A stretch of DNA of 64,000 nt, taken from positions 1,488,001 through 1,552,000 of the forward strand of contig NZ_CP158281.1 of assembly GCF_040256645.1 (NCBI RefSeq). The letters run 5' to 3'. A program made the translations under genes and the position numbers. Below, one piece after another: positions 59,361-64,000 of this stretch (position 1 is its first letter; each line of letters begins with the position of its first letter). This stretch comes from Brevibacterium sp. CBA3109 (GTDB taxonomy: Bacteria; Actinomycetota; Actinomycetes; Actinomycetales; Brevibacteriaceae). The notes beneath the pieces are model-generated. The model worked only from the letters and a program-made list of their open reading frames with translations. It did not search any database and had not been told where the DNA came from.

Positions 59361-60536
59361 ATGAAATCTGCGTGGGCATCTGTTCTGATCGTCATCGGAA
59401 TCGTTGTCGCCGCATTCAACTTGCGTCCAGGCGTGACGGGACTGTCACCTCTGCTGGATGCCATGGGCGCCGAGATCCATCTCAGCGCGGTCTTTCTGGC
59501 AATCATCGGAATGCTGCCGCCGCTGCTCTACGGAATCAGCGGCTTCATCACACCACGGCTGTACAACCGCTTCTCTGGTCTGACGATCTCTCTGGCAGTC
59601 ATGATCATGATCACGGCGGGTCTGGGCCTGCGTGCGGTTGTCGACTCTCCCGCGATCTTCCTGGCGCTCAGCATCCTCGCACTGCTGGGCATGGGCATCG
59701 GCAATGTGGTTGTGCCACCGATCGTGAAGTCCTACTTCCCTGATCGTGTCGCACTGATGTCGACAGTGCACGTGGGCCTGCTGCAGCTGGGGACATTCAT
59801 CCCCCCGCTCGTGGCAGTGCCTCTGGCGTCGAAGTTCGAATGGCGAGGGTCACTGCTCGTGTGGGCTGCTTCCGCAGCAGTGGGGATCGCCGTCTGGGTC
59901 GTGATCGTCGTGCTCAAACCTGCACCCCGTTCTCAGGTCTCGGCCACAGTCGTCGGCGGAAGCGAACTTCTGCGACTGGTCAAGACCCGTCGTGCCTGGG
60001 CACTGATGACGATGACCGGGCTGACCTCCTTCAACAACTTCATCCTATTCACATGGCTGCCCACCCTGCTGACACGCTCGGGCTTCGACCCGGCATTCGC
60101 GGGAGCCATGCTCGCCCTTGTGACTGCCATCCCCCTCGTCCTCGGGTTCGTCCTGCCGCTTCTCGCACAGAAGATGTCCACCGCTTCACCGATCGTCATT
60201 GCCTTCTGCTGCTGCCTGGCCGCCGGGTACCTCGGTCTGTGGCTCATCCCCGAAGTCGCACCGGTGCTGTGGACGGTCCTGTTGGGCATCGGAATCTCGA
60301 CGTTCCCACTGGCCCTGACACTGATCACCCTGCGCTCTCGCAGCGCCGAAGCCTCGGCAGCACTGTCGGGCTTCGTCCAAGGCGGCGGCTACCTGATGGC
60401 TGCGACCGGCCCGCTGATCTTCGCTTTCCTGATCCAGAATTTTGACGCTACGTGGCCCGCTTATGCCGTGGTACTGGCCTCCATCGCGGTGAAGTTCGCA
60501 GTCAGCTTCTCCGCCTGCCGCCCCGGCTCGATCTGA
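59361..60536 (+). CDS. MFS transporter, CynX/NimT-like
   Basis: A 391-residue transporter with about 12 membrane helices; AAFNLRPGVTGLSPLLDAM (about 17-35) is the CynX/NimT-type first-loop signature, and GMGIGNVVVPPIVKSYFP follows near 110-127. Substrate unknown (relatives move cyanate, 2-nitroimidazole or others). ATG 59361; an extended -10-like TGATAGAAA ends seven bases upstream, so it may be leaderless. Downstream nrtL has its own promoter. Confidence 0.88.
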   Translation: MKSAWASVLIVIGIVVAAFNLRPGVTGLSPLLDAMGAEIHLSAVFLAIIGMLPPLLYGISGFITPRLYNRFSGLTISLAVMIMITAGLGLRAVVDSPAIFLALSILALLGMGIGNVVVPPIVKSYFPDRVALMSTVHVGLLQLGTFIPPLVAVPLASKFEWRGSLLVWAASAAVGIAVWVVIVVLKPAPRSQVSATVVGGSELLRLVKTRRAWALMTMTGLTSFNNFILFTWLPTLLTRSGFDPAFAGAMLALVTAIPLVLGFVLPLLAQKMSTASPIVIAFCCCLAAGYLGLWLIPEVAPVLWTVLLGIGISTFPLALTLITLRSRSAEASAALSGFVQGGGYLMAATGPLIFAFLIQNFDATWPAYAVVLASIAVKFAVSFSACRPGSI

Positions 60537-60621
60537 TCTGGGCACCCCACGAGCCGAGAGGATGCTGAAGACGATGCTGAGGACTATGGCACCTGATTCG
60601 CCGTCGACAACCGGACACGAG

Positions 60622-60627
60622 TAATCT
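60622..60627 (+). promoter_or_regulatory. -10 element of the leaderless nrtL-lysA-hom promoter
   Basis: TAATCT, six bases before the GTG at 60634. Confidence 0.6.
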
Positions 60628-60633
60628 GATCGA

Positions 60634-61536
60634 GTGACCCCGGAACTTCTGCAGACCGCTCTGGCGCGTGCGCTGGCGAGCGCCGCCGCCGCACGAGGTA
60701 TCGACAGCGGGCCTGTTGCGAGCCCGACCCTTCGCCGGTCGCAGGCACAGCGTCACGGTGACTGGGTCTCGACCATCGCACTGCGCAGTGCTGCGACTCT
60801 GCACACCGAGCCCAGGAGCCTGGCAGAGGAGATCGCGGCAATGCTGCGCGACTACGCCGGAGTGACCCGAGTCGACGTCGCTGGACCCGGGTTCCTCAAC
60901 ATTACTGTCAGTCCCAGCAGCCTCGCCCAGATCGCCGCTGACATCGTCAGCGCCGACACGCCATTCGGTCGAGATCATGACACGGCAGCGCGCATCGAAA
61001 CCACAGTCAACTGTCGCCTCTCCTCCAGCTGCGAGCTGCAGGCGCTGCACCCCGCTGTGGGGACCGACGTCCTTCGCTTCACGGCCGCACGTGGCGCCGC
61101 AGCGTCATCGCATCTGGGCGATATGAGATTGCTGCGCAGGGCCCACCCGGACAACCCTGTGTACCTCGTCCAGTTTGCCCACGCCTCAGCCTGCCGAATC
61201 GAACGCCGTGCAACATCGGCTGGGATCGATGCCTCCGACTTCGATCCCTACACCCTGACCGATGACACTGAGACTGCGCTGGCTGCAGCGCTGGCCGACT
61301 TCATCACCACGACGGGCCGCGCCGCCTCCCTCGGCGAACCACAGCGCATCACCTGCCTCCTCGAAGCCGCATCCCAGCTGTTTCTGGACTGGGCGGACGC
61401 ATGCCCCGTGACACCGAGCGTCGACGAGGACATCACGCGGCTCCACGCTTCCCGGCTGGTCCTCGACCGAGCCGCCATCATCGTCCTGGCCACAGGACTT
61501 CGACTACTGGGCGCCTGCGCCCCGGAGAGGATGTAA
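60634..61536 (+). CDS. nrtL: ArgS-related anticodon-binding protein (NrtL)
   Basis: A 300-residue protein made of the two outer parts of arginyl-tRNA synthetase: an N-terminal domain (WVSTIALRSA...LAEEIAAML...DVAGPGFLNITV, about 44-92) and a DALR-type anticodon-binding domain (NPVYLVQFAHASACRIERR about 171-189; DRAAIIVLATGLRLLG at the end). The Rossmann catalytic core, with HIGH and KMSKS, is missing. It takes the place of argS before lysA. Actinobacterial relatives are named NrtL; function not established. GTG 60634; the stop overlaps lysA (TAATG). Confidence 0.82.
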   Translation: MTPELLQTALARALASAAAARGIDSGPVASPTLRRSQAQRHGDWVSTIALRSAATLHTEPRSLAEEIAAMLRDYAGVTRVDVAGPGFLNITVSPSSLAQIAADIVSADTPFGRDHDTAARIETTVNCRLSSSCELQALHPAVGTDVLRFTAARGAAASSHLGDMRLLRRAHPDNPVYLVQFAHASACRIERRATSAGIDASDFDPYTLTDDTETALAAALADFITTTGRAASLGEPQRITCLLEAASQLFLDWADACPVTPSVDEDITRLHASRLVLDRAAIIVLATGLRLLGACAPERM

Positions 61537-62960
61537 TGCCTGCCCACATCGCCGGCACCATGCACGCCACACCCGCACCCGTGTGGTTGCCCTACCCCGA
61601 AGACGTCAACGCGCTCCTGCCCAGCCTGTGGTCGGACAATGTGACGAAGTCCGACTCCGGTGTTCTCACCGTCGCCGGGCACACAGTCACCGACCTCGCA
61701 GAACGCTACGGAACCCCGACCCTCGTCATGGACGTCGCTGACTTCACCGCCCGGGCCGAGAACTACGTCAGCGCCTACTCGGCCGCCTTCTCCGCAGACA
61801 AGGGCCTGGCCGGAGTCGACGTCTTCTATGCGGGAAAGGCATTCCTGTGCACCGCTGTCGCCCGGTGGGTCCATGAGGCAGGCCTTGGTCTCGACACCTG
61901 TTCCCTGGGAGAGATGATGGTGGCCCGGGCAGCAGGAGTTCCAGGCGACCGGGTCGGACTGCACGGCAACAACAAATCTGTGGCCGAGCTCGAATATGCA
62001 CTCGACTACGGTGTGGGACGGATCTTCGTCGACAGCCTCGACGAGATCTCCCTGCTCGAATCGATCGCGGCCGCCAAGGGCACCGTTGCCCCGGTGATGC
62101 TGCGTGTCACGGTGGGAGTGGAGGCCCACACCCACGATTTCATCGCCACAGCGCATGAGGACCAGAAATTCGGTCTCTCCGTCTCCGCCGGAACCGCAGC
62201 GAGGGCCGCCGAGGCCGTGGCGAACTCATCGCATCTGCGTTTCGACGGCCTCCACTCGCATATCGGCTCGCAGATCTTCGACATCTCCGGCTTCCAGGTT
62301 GCTGCCGCCCGTGTCCTGGCTCTGCGAGCAGAGATCATGGCCGAACATGGTGTCGATCTGCCCGATGTCGATCTGGGAGGTGGCTTCGGAATCCGCTACA
62401 CCTCACAGGACACCCCCATTCCGGTGGCTGAGATGGCTCGGGAGCTCGCCGAAGTGGTCGCCAAGGAGTGCCGCGGACTGGGCACGAATGTGCCGCGGAT
62501 CTCCATCGAGCCCGGACGCGCGATCGTGTCACCGTCCATGTTCACCCTCTACCGGGTCGGCACCGTCAAAGACGTCGACACCGATAATGGCGTGCGCACC
62601 TACGTCGCCGTCGACGGGGGGATGAGCGACAACATTCGGACAGCTCTCTACGATGCTGACTATTCGTGTACCTTGGCCAATCGGAACTCCAGTTCCGAAC
62701 CTGCCATCGTGCGCGTCGTGGGCAAGCACTGCGAATCCGGTGACATCATCGTCCGAGACGAATACATGGGATCCGATGTGTCCTCCGGCGACCTCGTCGC
62801 AGTCCCGAGCACCGGTGCCTACTGCCGGTCACTGGCCAATAACTACAACCACCTGCCCAAACCGGGGGTCCTGGCCGTGACAACGGATAAGGTTGAGTGG
62901 ATCGTGACGCCCGAGGACTACTCTCAGATGTTGCGCAGCGATCCGGGAATGAACGTTTGA
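61536..62960 (+). CDS. lysA: Diaminopimelate decarboxylase
   Basis: A 474-residue PLP enzyme of fold type III, last step of lysine synthesis. The PLP lysine is in VFYAGKAFLC (about 104-113), the HIGSQ motif at about 245, the phosphate-binding GGGFGIRY at about 280 and EPGRA at about 324. ATG 61536 shares one base with the nrtL stop and has GGAGAGG upstream. In operon with hom, 43 bp downstream. Confidence 0.93.
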   Translation: MPAHIAGTMHATPAPVWLPYPEDVNALLPSLWSDNVTKSDSGVLTVAGHTVTDLAERYGTPTLVMDVADFTARAENYVSAYSAAFSADKGLAGVDVFYAGKAFLCTAVARWVHEAGLGLDTCSLGEMMVARAAGVPGDRVGLHGNNKSVAELEYALDYGVGRIFVDSLDEISLLESIAAAKGTVAPVMLRVTVGVEAHTHDFIATAHEDQKFGLSVSAGTAARAAEAVANSSHLRFDGLHSHIGSQIFDISGFQVAAARVLALRAEIMAEHGVDLPDVDLGGGFGIRYTSQDTPIPVAEMARELAEVVAKECRGLGTNVPRISIEPGRAIVSPSMFTLYRVGTVKDVDTDNGVRTYVAVDGGMSDNIRTALYDADYSCTLANRNSSSEPAIVRVVGKHCESGDIIVRDEYMGSDVSSGDLVAVPSTGAYCRSLANNYNHLPKPGVLAVTTDKVEWIVTPEDYSQMLRSDPGMNV

Positions 62961-63003
62961 GAGCGGGTATGAGTGCCATTGAAGACAGCGAAAAGGTGAA
63001 CTA

Positions 63004-64000
63004 ATGCAGGCTTTGAAAGTTGCCATGCTCGGATGTGGAGTCGTCGGCACCGAGGTCGCCACCCGTATCCAGAACCGGAGCGAGGCTCTGGCCGAACGGA
63101 TCGGTGCGCCTCTGAAACTGAGCGCAATCGTCGTCCGCGACACCTCGAAGCAGCGCCCGGGGATCGACCCGAGCCTGCTGACGACAGATGCGGAGGCGGC
63201 CATCGCCGACGCCGATATCGTCATCGAGCTGATGGGAGGCATCGAGCCTGCCAAAACGCTCATCCGCTCGGCACTCGACCATGGCTCCTCCGTCGTCACC
63301 GCCAACAAGGCTCTGCTGGCTGCCAACTACGGTGAGCTCATGTCTGCGGCAGACGCGGCCGGTGTCCGTCTCGAGCACGAAGCCGCCGTCGCCGGTGCCA
63401 TTCCCATCATCCGTCCCGTCGGCGACTCGCTGGCAGGGGACCGGATCGACCGAATCATGGGCATCGTCAACGGCACCACCAACTACATCCTCGACCAGAT
63501 GGATTCCGAAGGCTGGAGCTTCGACGAAGCGCTCACGACCGCGCAGGAGCTGGGATACGCCGAGGCGGACCCAAGCGCTGACATCGGTGGCCATGATGCC
63601 GCTGCGAAGGCCGCGATTCTTTCGTCGCTGGCGTTCCACGCTCCGGTCTCGATCGACGATGTCCACGTTGAAGGCATCGAAGAAATCACGCCGGAGATGG
63701 TCGCCACGGCTCGGGACCAGGGATTCGTCATCAAACTCCTCGCCGTCTGCGAACGCGTCAGCGAATCGCCCGCCGGGCCGGGGCTGTCCGCTCGCGTCTA
63801 CCCGGCGCTGCTGGGACGCAGTCACCCTCTTGCAACAGTGCGCGGAGCCTACAACGCGGTCTTCATCGAGGCCGAGGCTGCTGGGTCACTGATGTTCTAC
63901 GGGCAGGGCGCCGGCGGCGAACCGACCGCGTCTGCGGTCCTCGGCGATGTGGTGTCCGTGGCCCGTCGCAAGGTTCTCGGTGGTCGGGGCCAGTATGAGC
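63004..64000 (+). CDS. hom: Homoserine dehydrogenase (3' end outside the window)
   Basis: The first 332 residues of homoserine dehydrogenase. NAD(P)-binding GCGVVGTEV (10-18), catalytic-domain motifs GIVNGTTNYIL (about 155-165) and GYAEADPSADIGGHDAAAKAAIL (about 183-205) with the catalytic Asp/Lys. The C-terminal ACT domain seen in actinobacterial Hom would lie beyond 64000. ATG 63004 has AAAAGGTGA. A 11-codon mini-ORF (62969-63004) ends on the start codon (TAATG). Confidence 0.93.
   Translation, partial: MQALKVAMLGCGVVGTEVATRIQNRSEALAERIGAPLKLSAIVVRDTSKQRPGIDPSLLTTDAEAAIADADIVIELMGGIEPAKTLIRSALDHGSSVVTANKALLAANYGELMSAADAAGVRLEHEAAVAGAIPIIRPVGDSLAGDRIDRIMGIVNGTTNYILDQMDSEGWSFDEALTTAQELGYAEADPSADIGGHDAAAKAAILSSLAFHAPVSIDDVHVEGIEEITPEMVATARDQGFVIKLLAVCERVSESPAGPGLSARVYPALLGRSHPLATVRGAYNAVFIEAEAAGSLMFYGQGAGGEPTASAVLGDVVSVARRKVLGGRGQYE

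Overview
The window looks like a chromosomal segment of a high-GC actinobacterium of the order Micrococcales, most likely Brevibacterium or a close relative. The genus is inference; the phylum is well supported by gene content and order. Evidence includes actinobacterial families (TatB-Mrp block, AdnAB and UvrD2, DUF3107, UPF0182, SigH/RsrA, bL37, Kgd, GuaB1, LysA-Hom), neighbourhoods that resemble Mycobacterium tuberculosis (Rv1220c-Rv1232c, Rv3211-Rv3193c, Rv3221A-Rv3228, Rv1841c-Rv1843c, Rv1292-Rv1294), frequent GTG/TTG starts, and many leaderless promoters (TANNNT followed by 6-7 bases and then the start codon).

Layout. 1-6.2 kb: O-methyltransferase, alkyltransferase-like protein, TatB, a lipoprotein deacetylase, Mrp, a DUF1003 protein and an MgtE-N/CBS protein. 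6.4-13.1 kb: a secreted calcineurin-type phosphoesterase, P1 peptidase, aminopeptidase P, a PHP phosphoesterase and a membrane acyltransferase. 13.2-35.6 kb: a conserved DNA-repair and housekeeping block with DEAD-box helicase, ferritin-like protein, DUF3107, TetR regulator, AdnA-AdnB helicase-nuclease, degenerate phosphotransferase, NudC, UvrD2, a ThiF/TOMM-like protein, a YgjP-type peptidase, a NUDIX protein, a DUF2342 metalloprotease, a PDZ/Lon-like protease and UPF0182. 35.6-38.9 kb: an accessory patch with an orphan iron-siderophore binding lipoprotein, an IS3-type element that separates it from an iron-box promoter, and two initiator tRNA genes. 38.9-45.9 kb: YceI, then a minus-strand run doxX-aroA-rsgA-hisN-aminotransferase, then sigH-rsrA and the 24-residue ribosomal protein bL37. 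46-54.4 kb: SGNH-like protein, Kgd, GuaB1, a 40-codon leader ORF and two CNNM/CBS membrane proteins. 54.7-59.3 kb: VanY-type carboxypeptidase, tRNA-Arg, a frameshifted ABC ATPase and its FtsX-type permease. 59.4-64 kb: an MFS transporter, then nrtL-lysA-hom (hom runs off the end).

How the genes work together. AdnAB and UvrD2 serve double-strand-break processing and repair. SigH/RsrA is a thiol-stress sigma/anti-sigma pair whose upstream region carries a SigH-type promoter, suggesting autoregulation. The LysA-Hom cluster makes aspartate-family amino acids. TatB and Mrp serve protein export and Fe-S supply.

The strongest points for a second look are a cluster of DnaA-box-like 9-mers in a 515-bp gap between the ThiF-like and YgjP genes, a leaderless 40-codon ORF coupled by TGATG to the CNNM pair, the IS insertion between an iron box and a siderophore-binding lipoprotein gene, a NudC that has lost all four zinc cysteines, and a poly-G frameshift in an ABC ATPase. 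I saw no CRISPR array, prophage or biosynthetic gene cluster.
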